Source of the DNA: Maritimibacter sp. HL-12
GTDB lineage: Bacteria > Pseudomonadota > Alphaproteobacteria > Rhodobacterales > Rhodobacteraceae
NCBI RefSeq assembly: GCF_900177545.1
Contig: NZ_FXBQ01000001.1
Location: 62,001-126,000, forward strand
DNA: 64,000 nucleotides
Direction of reading: 5' to 3'
The notes under the pieces were generated by a model. That model was not told the DNA's origin, made no database searches, and saw only the letters and a program-made list of their open reading frames with translations. A program made the position numbers and the translations under genes. Of the stretch, positions 57,256-64,000 are shown piece after piece (position 1 is the stretch's first letter; every line of letters starts with the position of its first letter).

Positions 57256-58575
57256 ATGGCAACCGAAATCCTGATGCCCGCGCTTTCCCCGACGATGGAG
57301 GAAGGCACGCTGGCGAAATGGCTGGTCAAGGAGGGCGACACCGTCGCCGCCGGCGACCTGATCGCGGAAATCGAGACCGACAAGGCGACGATGGAATTCG
57401 AGGCCGCCGACGAGGGCATCGTCGGCAAGATCCTCGTTGCAGAGGGCAGCGAGGGGGTGAAGGTCAACACCCCGATCGCGGTGCTGGTCGAGGAAGGCGA
57501 AAGCGCCGACGACATCGAGGCCTCCGCGCCCGCCCCGAAGGACAAGGACGAAGGCGAACAAGAAGGCGAACAAAAGGACGAGGCCGCCCCTGAGGCGAAG
57601 ACGTCCGACGACGCTCCTGCCACCAAGGCGGCCCCGGCCGCGCCGAAGGACGACAGCGGCGAACGGGTCTTTGCCTCGCCGCTGGCGCGCCGGATCGCCG
57701 CCGAGAAGGGGATCGACCTGACCGCGCTGCAAGGCTCCGGTCCGCGCGGCCGGATCGTGAAGGCCGACGTCGAGGCGGCAAAGCCGGGGGCTGCCAAGGC
57801 ACCCGCAGCCGACGAAGCGGCCCCGAAAGCCGCTCCTGCCGCCGGCCCCGACGCCGCGCAGGTGATGAAGATCTACGAGGGCCGCGACTACGAGGAAGTC
57901 AAGCTCGACGGCATGCGCAAGACGGTGGCCGTCCGGCTCACCGAGGCCAAGCAGACGATCCCGCATTTCTACCTGCGGCGCGACATCCTGCTCGACGAGC
58001 TCCTGTCCTTCCGTGCCCAGCTCAACGCCCGCCTCGAAGCCCGCGGCGTCAAGCTTTCGGTCAACGATTTCATCATCAAGGCCTGTGCCCTCGCACTACA
58101 ACAGGTGCCGATGGCCAACGCGGTCTGGGCCGGCGACCGGATTCTCAAGCTCACCCCGTCCGACGTGGCCGTGGCCGTGGCGGTCGATGGCGGGCTGTTT
58201 ACGCCGGTGCTGAAAGACGCCGAGCAAAAGAGCCTCTCGGCGCTCTCTGCGGAAATGAAAGACCTCGCCAGCCGCGCCCGCGACCGCAAGCTCGCGCCGC
58301 ACGAATACCTTGGCGGCTCCTTCGCGGTTTCCAACCTCGGGATGTATGGCATCGACAATTTCGACGCCGTGATCAACCCGCCGCACGGCGCGATCCTCGC
58401 GGTCGGCGCAGGTGTGAAAAAGCCCGTGGTGCAGGACGATGGCAGCCTCGGGGTGGCCACGGTGATGAGCGTGACGCTCTCGGTCGATCACCGGGTGATC
58501 GACGGCGCACTCGGGGCCGAACTGCTGGAAGCGATCAAGCAAAACCTCGAAAACCCGCTCGCCATGCTGGCCTGA
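57256..58575 (+). CDS. pdhC: Pyruvate dehydrogenase E2, dihydrolipoamide acetyltransferase
   Basis: A 439-residue core protein of the complex: lipoyl domain 1-85 (Lys43), charged Glu/Lys linker to about 130, peripheral-subunit-binding domain at about 135-172 ([20 protein letters not shown]), Ala/Pro linker, and the catalytic domain from about 210. The acetyltransferase motif [14 protein letters not shown] near the C terminus contains the catalytic His and Asp. Pyruvate decarboxylation and acetyl transfer to CoA are completed here; E3 is not encoded in the window. Confidence 0.97.
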   Translation: MATEILMPALSPTMEEGTLAKWLVKEGDTVAAGDLIAEIETDKATMEFEAADEGIVGKILVAEGSEGVKVNTPIAVLVEEGESADDIEASAPAPKDKDEGEQEGEQKDEAAPEAKTSDDAPATKAAPAAPKDDSGERVFASPLARRIAAEKGIDLTALQGSGPRGRIVKADVEAAKPGAAKAPAADEAAPKAAPAAGPDAAQVMKIYEGRDYEEVKLDGMRKTVAVRLTEAKQTIPHFYLRRDILLDELLSFRAQLNARLEARGVKLSVNDFIIKACALALQQVPMANAVWAGDRILKLTPSDVAVAVAVDGGLFTPVLKDAEQKSLSALSAEMKDLASRARDRKLAPHEYLGGSFAVSNLGMYGIDNFDAVINPPHGAILAVGAGVKKPVVQDDGSLGVATVMSVTLSVDHRVIDGALGAELLEAIKQNLENPLAMLA

Positions 58576-58588
58576 GCCGGGCACTCGC

Positions 58589-58626
58589 AAAAAAAGACAG
58601 CCCCGGCCCGAAGGCCGGGGCTTTTT
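58589..58626. terminator. Bidirectional terminator after pdhC
   Basis: AGCCCCGGCC (58599-58608) pairs with GGCCGGGGCT (58613-58622) around CGAA. Five T (58622-58626) follow on the plus strand and a run of seven A (58589-58595) precedes, so the same stem can end transcription of the minus-strand gene that stops at 58630. Confidence 0.92.
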
Positions 58627-58629
58627 CGT

Positions 58630-59214
58630 TCAGTCGAGAACCTTCGACAGCGTGAACACGCCGCGCATCTGGCCCGGCGAGAAGCCGCGCGCGGTATCCT
58701 CGGGATACATCTCCGCCAGCGCCGCCACGACCTCGTCCTTCACGTTGTCGCCGCCGTGGCAGGCCACGCAAGGTTCGCCGGTGGGGATCGCCTTGACGAT
58801 GTGAAACACGCGTTTGCCGTCTTCTTCCACGACCGCCGCCGTGGCGAGGCTGTCGACCGCTTCGCCTGCCGCTTCGCGGGCAAGGAAATCGTCGATCGCA
58901 GCGGCGGTGAAGGCGTCGGGGGCATTGTCGGGATTGCGCAACCTGTGGCTCGACCGGCCCACGCTCCAGCCCGAATCGGCCGACACCGACTCGGCGATCG
59001 CCGGGGCCGCTTCGTTGCAGACCGAGATCGCCTTGACCGGCCCGCCCGCCTCGATCGCCGCCACCAGTTCACCGCGCAGCGTATCGCCGAACGACTTCAT
59101 CAACCCGGCGGCTTCCGCCTTCAACGCCTCGACATCCGCGTCGGACGCCAACGCCGGCCCCGCCAAAGCGATCGCCACGCCGCAGAACGCCGCGCGCAAT
59201 GTAGTGACTTTCAT
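58630..59214 (-). CDS. DUF3365 (Tll0287-like) c-type heme protein
   Basis: A 194-residue exported protein: signal peptide to about residue 24 (ALASDA), then a PAS-like helical domain with KAISVCNEAAPAIAES and HRLRNPDNAPD, and one heme-c site CVACH at 149-153. The family binds one c-type heme and is proposed to sense or transfer electrons in the periplasm. A conserved cysteine at 66 may be an additional ligand or disulfide partner. It stands alone on the minus strand, convergent with pdhC. Confidence 0.9.
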   Translation of the reverse strand: MKVTTLRAAFCGVAIALAGPALASDADVEALKAEAAGLMKSFGDTLRGELVAAIEAGGPVKAISVCNEAAPAIAESVSADSGWSVGRSSHRLRNPDNAPDAFTAAAIDDFLAREAAGEAVDSLATAAVVEEDGKRVFHIVKAIPTGEPCVACHGGDNVKDEVVAALAEMYPEDTARGFSPGQMRGVFTLSKVLD

Positions 59215-59297
59215 GAATATCTCCCTCTCGTCGTGCTGATACCAGGTTCGCGCCGGGCGATCCTGCCACGTTGGGCCTCCGCCGCGAAGAGGGTAAT

Positions 59298-59314
59298 GCG
59301 CAATAAAATTGCGC
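59298..59314. promoter_or_regulatory. Inverted repeat upstream of the DUF3365 gene
   Basis: GCGCAAT-AAA-ATTGCGC is a perfect 7-bp dyad with a three-base centre, 84-100 bases upstream of the start codon of the minus-strand heme protein. It is the only AT-bearing dyad in this gap. No gene is seen from 59215 to 59417 apart from this and the hairpin at 59377-59396. Confidence 0.4.
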
Positions 59315-59376
59315 GGGCGATCTTTCGCCTAGAGGGCGGGATTTGCGGGAAAAAGCGAAGCGGCTGTTGGTCCCGT

Positions 59377-59396
59377 CGGGGGCGCAGCGGCCCCCG
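59377..59396. terminator. GC hairpin downstream of a possible minus-strand small gene
   Basis: CGGGGGC (59377-59383) pairs with GCCCCCG (59390-59396) around GCAGCG. On the minus strand it follows the small frame that ends at 59418 by 22 bases. There is no adjacent T tract. Confidence 0.4.
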
Positions 59397-59417
59397 GCAG
59401 GACATCGTGTCTGGCGG

Positions 59418-59489
59418 TCAGACGACCACCAACGCCATCACGTAGAGTGCGGAGAAACCGGCCACGGTGGCGATCCACATACGAAGCAT
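59418..59489 (-). CDS. Possible 23-residue small membrane protein
   Basis: A 23-codon frame from ATG 59489 encodes one hydrophobic helix (MLRMWIATVAGFSAL, ending ALVVV) with a basic residue near the N terminus. GGGAG lies six bases upstream of the ATG, an ideal distance, and a GC hairpin lies downstream. Size, topology and ribosome site fit a real small membrane protein; no homologue is known to me. The frame also opens further upstream, but that part is not coding-like. Confidence 0.4.
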   Translation of the reverse strand: MLRMWIATVAGFSALYVMALVVV

Positions 59490-59592
59490 CACGAACTCCC
59501 AAGTCTGCCAATGGCGCAGACCATGGCCGCTTTGGCGCGTGAAGTCACGCGTCCGTGAACACGATGGGCGGAGAATGGCCGATACCGGGCGC

Positions 59593-60402
59593 TCAGCAGC
59601 CGTCGTCGAGCGTCTGGCGCATCTCGGACGCGGGGTGTTCGCAGCCTGCCCCACCCACCACGCGGGCGGGAACACCGGCCACCGTGGTTGCCGGCGGCAC
59701 GTCTTCGAGCACCACCGAGCCGGCGGCGATCCGCGAGCAGCAGCCCACGGTGATATTGCCCAGAACCTTGGCTCCCGCGCCGATCAGCACGTCGTCGCCG
59801 ATCTTGGGGTGGCGGTCGCCGTCTTCCTTGCCGGTGCCGCCGAGGGTGACCGAGTGCAGCATCGAGACGTTGTCGCCGACCACCGCGGTTTCACCGATGA
59901 CGATGGAATGGGCATGGTCGATCATGATCCCCCGGCCGATCCGCGCGCCGGGGTGAATGTCGATGCCGTAAACCTCGCTTGCGCGCATCTGCAGGAAATA
60001 GGCCAGATCGCGGCGCCCGTCCTGCCAGAGCCAATGCGCAACACGGTAGGCCTGCATCGCCTGGAAGCCCTTGAAATAAAGGATCGGCTGCAAGAGCCGG
60101 TGGGTGGCCGGGTCGCGGTCGAGCACCGCCACGAGATCGGCGCGCGCCGCCTCGGCCAGCGCCGTATCCGCCGCATAGGCCTCGTCGGCCACCTCGCGCA
60201 GAACCAGCATCGACATCTCGTTCGAGGAGAGCTTGGCCGAAATCCGGTAGGACAGCGCCTTCTCCAGCGTCGCGTGGTGCAGGACGCAGGAATGGATCAG
60301 CCCCCCCATCAGCGGTTCGCGCGCCACGGCGGCCTCGGCCTCGGCGCTGACCCGGTCCCAGACCGGATCGACAAGAACGGGTTTTCTGCGGGTCTCGGCC
60401 AT
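59593..60402 (-). CDS. cysE: Serine O-acetyltransferase
   Basis: A 269-residue enzyme that makes O-acetylserine, the acceptor for sulfide in cysteine synthesis. An N-terminal helical domain is followed by a left-handed beta-helix with hexapeptide repeats: DIHPGARIGRGIMIDHAHSIVIGETAVVGDN and PKIGDDVLIGAGAKVLGNITVG (read as short repeats). The catalytic DH pair is in IDHAHS. The C-terminal tail ends in the hydrophilic ETLDDGC-like QTLDDGC, not the usual Ile end that binds cysteine synthase. ATG 60402 is chosen over an upstream alternative. Confidence 0.95.
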   Translation of the reverse strand: MAETRRKPVLVDPVWDRVSAEAEAAVAREPLMGGLIHSCVLHHATLEKALSYRISAKLSSNEMSMLVLREVADEAYAADTALAEAARADLVAVLDRDPATHRLLQPILYFKGFQAMQAYRVAHWLWQDGRRDLAYFLQMRASEVYGIDIHPGARIGRGIMIDHAHSIVIGETAVVGDNVSMLHSVTLGGTGKEDGDRHPKIGDDVLIGAGAKVLGNITVGCCSRIAAGSVVLEDVPPATTVAGVPARVVGGAGCEHPASEMRQTLDDGC

Positions 60403-60551
60403 GGCAGGCCTCCTGTCTCGTTGTCGCACTCAATGTATGACGAAATGACTCGGGATTCCAAACGCAAAGCTGTGACCGCGGCGCGTCGCCCGCCCTTGCC
60501 TCGCTCGCCGGGCTCTGCCAAACCAAGGACAGATACCAGAGGCCGCCCGCG

Positions 60552-61736
60552 ATGTTCCTGCCGTTCTTCGATGCCCTGCGCGCCCACAAGGTGCCGGTTT
60601 CCTTGCGCGAATACCTCACCTTCCTCGAAGCGATGAGCGCCGGGCTGGTGACCTATGACGTCGAAGGGTTCTACTACCTTGCCCGCGCCGCGATGGTGAA
60701 GGACGAGCGCAACATCGACAAGTTCGACCGCGCCTTCGCGCAGGCCTTCGAAGGGATTGAGGCGATCAGCCTCGATGCCGTGCTGGAGGCCGTGGATATC
60801 CCCACGGACTGGCTCGAGAAGCTCGCCGAAAAGCATCTGACCCCCGAGGAAAAGGCCGAGATCGAGGCGCTTGGCGGCTTCGACAAGCTGATGGAAACGC
60901 TCAAGGAACGTCTGCGCGCGCAGGAAAAGCGCCACCAGGGCGGCTCGAAGTGGATCGGCACCGCCGGCACCTCGCCCTTCGGCGCCTACGGCTACAACCC
61001 CGAGGGCGTGCGCATCGGGCAGGACAAGAGCCGCCACCAGCGCGCGGTGAAGGTCTGGGACAAGCGCGAGTTTCGCGATTTCGACGACACGGTGGAACTG
61101 GGCACCCGCAACATCAAGGTGGCGCTGAAACGCCTGCGCAACTGGGCGCGCGACGGCGCACACGAAGAACTCGACCTCGACGGCACGATCCGCGCCACCG
61201 CCGAACACGGCTATCTTGACGTGAAAACCCGCCCTGAGCGACGCAACGCGGTGAAGGTGCTGCTGTTTCTCGACGTCGGCGGCTCGATGGACCCGCATAT
61301 CAAGGTGGTCGAAGAGCTGTTCTCGGCGGCACGGGCGGAGTTCAAGCACCTCGAATACTACTACTTCCACAACTGCCTCTACGAAGGTGTCTGGCGCGAC
61401 AACCGCCGCCGCTGGCAGGAACAAACCCCGACACATGAGGTGCTGCACACCTACGGGCCCGACTACAAGTGCATCTTCGTCGGCGATGCCGCGATGAGCC
61501 CCTACGAGATCGCCTGGCCCGGCGGCGCGAACGAGCACTGGAACGCCGAGGCCGGGCAGGTCTGGCTCCAGCGCGCCCGCGAGGCCTGGCCCGATCACCT
61601 CTGGATCAACCCGGTGCCCGAGGCGCATTGGCGTTACAGCCAGTCCACTGCGATGATCGCGGAGATCTTCGAGGGCCGGATGGTGCCGATGACGCTGGAA
61701 GGCATCGAGCGGGGGATGCGCGCGCTGGGGCGGTGA
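60552..61736 (+). CDS. CoxE-like von Willebrand factor A domain protein
   Basis: A 394-residue protein. The N-terminal half is helical (SLREYLTFLEAMSAG, VDIPTDWLEKL), with a characteristic Gly-rich segment GTAGTSPFGAYGYNPEG and IGQDKSRHQRAVKVWDKREFRDF. The C-terminal half is a VWA/MIDAS domain with DVGGSM starting at residue 241. CoxE-type proteins often pair with a MoxR ATPase; none is adjacent here. A chaperone role in metal or cofactor insertion is known for related proteins, but the client is unknown. Well expressed-looking, monocistronic. Confidence 0.9.
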   Translation: MFLPFFDALRAHKVPVSLREYLTFLEAMSAGLVTYDVEGFYYLARAAMVKDERNIDKFDRAFAQAFEGIEAISLDAVLEAVDIPTDWLEKLAEKHLTPEEKAEIEALGGFDKLMETLKERLRAQEKRHQGGSKWIGTAGTSPFGAYGYNPEGVRIGQDKSRHQRAVKVWDKREFRDFDDTVELGTRNIKVALKRLRNWARDGAHEELDLDGTIRATAEHGYLDVKTRPERRNAVKVLLFLDVGGSMDPHIKVVEELFSAARAEFKHLEYYYFHNCLYEGVWRDNRRRWQEQTPTHEVLHTYGPDYKCIFVGDAAMSPYEIAWPGGANEHWNAEAGQVWLQRAREAWPDHLWINPVPEAHWRYSQSTAMIAEIFEGRMVPMTLEGIERGMRALGR

Positions 61737-61981
61737 GCGGCCTCACCTCGAGTGCTCCCGGACATATGCACACAGGCGTCACCCCGGTGCATTCACCCAA
61801 ATGCTGCGGTTGGTGCAAAGCAAGGACCAAACACCCCGCCCCGGGCAAACCTTGGCATCTTCGGCTCATGAGTCGCGGGACGTTGTCCTGCGCAGGCGTA
61901 CCGTTCCATCCCTGGCCTTGGCCATTGCGGCAATTGCCCTCTTCGGTTGTTCCCCCCATCCCGTATTGACCAGACGATGAC
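61737..61981. other. Non-coding or degenerate stretch
   Basis: No convincing gene. One frame contains a lipoprotein-signal-like run, RRRTVPSLALAIAAIALFGC followed by SPHPVL, encoded around 61890-61960, but it lacks a normal start codon and stops soon after the cysteine. This looks like a remnant or chance. Base composition is less GC-rich than in neighbouring genes. Confidence 0.45.
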
Positions 61982-62314
61982 GTGTGGCGGAAAAGAATAC
62001 CAACGCGGGCGGGGCGAAGGCCTGAGCCCTTCATCGTGATCAACAACACGCGCGTCAGTTGCCAAAAAGACATGACCGACGCCGAGTCGACCAACAGCGT
62101 CATCACGGACCACAAGACCTGCTGCGCCACGATTTCGCTCTACCTCGCCGACCAGGAAAGGAAGGCCGCTCGGGACGCCCGTCACGAAACGATGTTCGGT
62201 GCGAGCGATGACGACGACAGCGGCGGCGGTGGGCATCACGGGCCGCAAGCACGGGCTCCGCTCCGGATCGCACCTAACGGGCGAACGTGCGCCCCATGTC
62301 GGCCAACCCCTTGA
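61982..62314 (+). CDS. Tentative hypothetical protein with acidic, Gly/His-rich segment
   Basis: The frame is open from a GTG at 61982. From about 62028 (FIVINNTRVSCQKD) its codons strongly prefer C or G in the third position, like real genes here, so coding on this strand is plausible. The product has three cysteines (SCQKD, KTCCAT), a charged helix (LADQERKAARDARHE) and SDDDDSGGGGHH, a possible metal-binding tail. The true start is uncertain (GTG 61982, GTG near 62037 or ATG near 62071). The end overlaps the convergent VOC gene by 41 bases. No family is recognised; a frameshift at either end is possible. Confidence 0.35.
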   Translation: MWRKRIPTRAGRRPEPFIVINNTRVSCQKDMTDAESTNSVITDHKTCCATISLYLADQERKAARDARHETMFGASDDDDSGGGGHHGPQARAPLRIAPNGRTCAPCRPTP

Positions 62315-62687
62315 ACTCAAGCGGGTTTCCGGACGGGTCGCGCAGGAACATCGTCCATTGCTCGCCCGGCTCGCCGGCGAAGCGCAAGGTCGGCGCGATC
62401 ACCCACTCCGTGCCCGCCGCGTCAAGCCGGTCGGCCAGCCCGCGCCAGGCATCGTAGGGCAGAACCACGCCGAAATGCGGCATCGCCACCATGTGATCGC
62501 CGACCCGGCCGGTATCGGCGGTGGCGAAAGGCGGGCCGAGGTGCAGGCTGAGCTGGTGGCCGAAAAAGTCGAAATCCACCCATGTCTCGGTCGCGCGCCC
62601 CTCGGCGCAGCCCAGCACGCCGCCATAGAAGGCGCGGGCGGCGTCGAGATCGGTGACGTTGATGGCGAGATGGAAGGGTGTGGGCAT
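62274..62687 (-). CDS. VOC-family (glyoxalase-fold) protein
   Basis: A 137-residue single-domain VOC protein: PFHLAINVTDLDAARAFYGGVLGC starts the fold (read as FHLAINVTDLDAARAFYG), FGHQLSLH supplies a metal-ligand histidine, MPHFGVVL another, and FLRDPSGNPLEFKG ends with the Glu ligand. The three conserved metal ligands suggest a catalytic dioxygenase- or lyase-type enzyme; substrate unknown. Monocistronic on the minus strand, divergent from the downstream sulfhydrylase gene. Confidence 0.88.
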   Translation of the reverse strand: MPTPFHLAINVTDLDAARAFYGGVLGCAEGRATETWVDFDFFGHQLSLHLGPPFATADTGRVGDHMVAMPHFGVVLPYDAWRGLADRLDAAGTEWVIAPTLRFAGEPGEQWTMFLRDPSGNPLEFKGLADMGRTFAR

Positions 62688-62848
62688 CGGCGCGCTCCGA
62701 AACGATTGTTCCGCGCAACCTACCCCGTCGGCATCAGAATTCCAGCCCCCCGCACCGGCGCGAAATTCCCTCCCTTTCCATACCTCCCGATTGCCCCGAT
62801 CCCGGCTTTGGCCTAGCCTCGCGCGGGAAACGTCAGGGAGACCGCAAC

Positions 62849-64000
62849 ATGACCAAAGACCTCGGCTTCGACACCCTTCAGGTTCACGCCGGCACCGAGC
62901 CCGACCCCGCCACCGGCGCGCGGCAGGTGCCGATCTACCAGACCACGGCCTACGTGTTTCGCGACGCCGACCACGCCGCGGCGCTTTTCAACCTCCAGGA
63001 GGTTGGCTACATCTACTCGCGCCTGACCAACCCGACGGTGGGCGCGCTGGCCAACCGGATCGCGGCGCTCGAAGGCGGTGCCGGCGGCGTCTGCACCTCC
63101 TCGGGCCATGCCGCGCAGATCATGGCGCTCTATCCGCTGATGGCGCCGGGGCTGAACATCATCGCCTCGACCCGGCTCTACGGCGGCACCTACACCCAGT
63201 TCACCCAGGTCTTCAAACGCTTCGGCTGGGAAGCGAAATTCGTCGACTTCGACGATCCGGCTGCGGTGGCGGCGGCGATCGACGACAATACCCGGGCGAT
63301 CTTCTGCGAAAGCATCGCCAACCCGGCGGGCGTGCCCACCGATCTCGATGCCATCGCCAAGGTGGCAAACGACGCCGGGATCCCGCTGGTGGTCGACAAC
63401 ACCTCCGCCACGCCCTACCTGTGCAAGCCGATCGAGCACGGCGCGACGCTGGTGGTGCATTCCACCACCAAGTTCCTCACCGGCAACGGCACGGTGACTG
63501 GTGGCGCGATCGTCGACAGCGGCACCTTCGACTGGTCGGCATCGGGCAAGTTCCCCTCGCTGTCCGAGCCGGAGCCGGCCTATCACGGCATCAAGTTCCA
63601 CGAAGCGCTCGGGGCGATGGCCTTCACCTTCTACAGCATCGCAGTGGGCCTGCGCGACCTGGGCATGACGATGAACCCGCAGGCGGCGCATTACACGCTG
63701 ATGGGGATCGAAACACTGTCGCTGCGGATGCAGAAACACGTTCAGAACGCGCAACAAGTGGCCGAATGGCTGGAAAAGGACGCGCGCGTGGAAAGCGTGA
63801 GCTACGCCGGGCTGGCCTCCTCGCCCTACAACGAACGCATCAAGCGGCTCTACCCAAAGGGCGCAGGCGCAATTTTCACCGTTACCCTCAAGGGCGGCTA
63901 CGACGCCTGCGTCAAGCTGGTGGACAACCTCGGCCTGTTCAGCCACGTCGCCAACCTCGGCGATACCCGCTCGCTGATCATCCATTCCGCCTCCACCACC
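62849..64000 (+). CDS. O-acetylhomoserine sulfhydrylase-type enzyme, 3' partial
   Basis: A PLP-dependent Cys/Met-metabolism enzyme cut by the window end after 384 codons; family members have about 430. The PLP lysine is Lys208 in HSTTKFLTGNG; other marks are YSRLTNPTVGALANRIAALEGG and TRLYGGTYTQF. It would make homocysteine or methionine from O-acetylhomoserine and a thiol. CAGGGAG precedes ATG 62849. No SAM-type riboswitch was recognised in the 161-base leader. Confidence 0.93.
   Translation, partial: MTKDLGFDTLQVHAGTEPDPATGARQVPIYQTTAYVFRDADHAAALFNLQEVGYIYSRLTNPTVGALANRIAALEGGAGGVCTSSGHAAQIMALYPLMAPGLNIIASTRLYGGTYTQFTQVFKRFGWEAKFVDFDDPAAVAAAIDDNTRAIFCESIANPAGVPTDLDAIAKVANDAGIPLVVDNTSATPYLCKPIEHGATLVVHSTTKFLTGNGTVTGGAIVDSGTFDWSASGKFPSLSEPEPAYHGIKFHEALGAMAFTFYSIAVGLRDLGMTMNPQAAHYTLMGIETLSLRMQKHVQNAQQVAEWLEKDARVESVSYAGLASSPYNERIKRLYPKGAGAIFTVTLKGGYDACVKLVDNLGLFSHVANLGDTRSLIIHSASTT

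Noticed and set aside
61766-61969. Cysteine-containing small frame starting MHTGVTPVHSPKCCGWC
   Set aside because: Its codons show no third-position bias and it has no ribosome site; it overlaps a region read equally well in other frames.
62688-62848. SAM-type riboswitch before the sulfhydrylase gene
   Set aside because: The leader lacks the pseudoknot core sequences that I know for SAM-II or SAM/SAH riboswitches.

Overview
The window is high-GC, gene-dense DNA from an alphaproteobacterium, most likely order Rhodobacterales (Roseobacter/Paracoccus-type). The support is the complex I operon with extra genes interleaved among nuoA-N and followed by birA-coaX-rnj; a split E1 pyruvate dehydrogenase whose beta subunit carries a lipoyl domain; class I fructose-bisphosphate aldolase next to pgk; and several families common in that order (DUF5337-, DUF6314- and DUF1223-like). 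Taxonomy is inferred from these families, not from a marker-gene search. The region looks chromosomal: no transposase, integrase, phage gene or CRISPR array was seen.

Layout. 1-7.3 kb: a TPM-domain protein cut by the window edge, a hemolysin III-type membrane protein, a DEAD-box helicase, sufE, a lipoprotein, rnd, purN-purM and a CAU-anticodon tRNA. 7.5-10 kb: a sodium/proton antiporter with a cyclic-nucleotide-binding tail, then about 0.5 kb without a gene. 10.6-30.6 kb (minus strand): the complex I operon nuoABCDEFGHIJKLMN with four or five non-canonical genes between subunits, running into birA, coaX and rnj, with many 1-4 bp overlaps. A candidate promoter and an inverted repeat lie just upstream of nuoA.

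30.8-41.3 kb: a small membrane protein, a macro-domain/thermonuclease pair, pyrC and pyrE separated by two perfect palindromes, dnaB with DnaA-box-like repeats upstream, psd-pssA (phosphatidylethanolamine synthesis), a membrane-anchored NYN ribonuclease-like protein, bioY, purB, and a small secreted protein followed by an attenuator-like element. 41.4-51.4 kb: a fliG-like gene without flagellar neighbours, a DMT transporter, DUF1223, aconitase with its own promoter and terminator, DUF1801- and DUF3179-type proteins, and two cyclophilins.

51.6-64 kb: central carbon metabolism (pgk, class I aldolase, ftsB-like, pdhA-VOC-pdhB-pdhC), then a c-type heme DUF3365 protein, cysE, a CoxE-like VWA protein, a poorly conserved-looking stretch, a VOC protein and an O-acetylhomoserine sulfhydrylase-type gene cut by the window end. 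Functionally the window joins glycolysis (pgk, fba), pyruvate entry (pdh), the TCA cycle (acnA) and NADH oxidation (nuo) with purine, pyrimidine, biotin/CoA, phospholipid and sulfur-amino-acid synthesis. The main novelty candidates are the accessory genes inside the nuo operon and several regulatory DNA elements.
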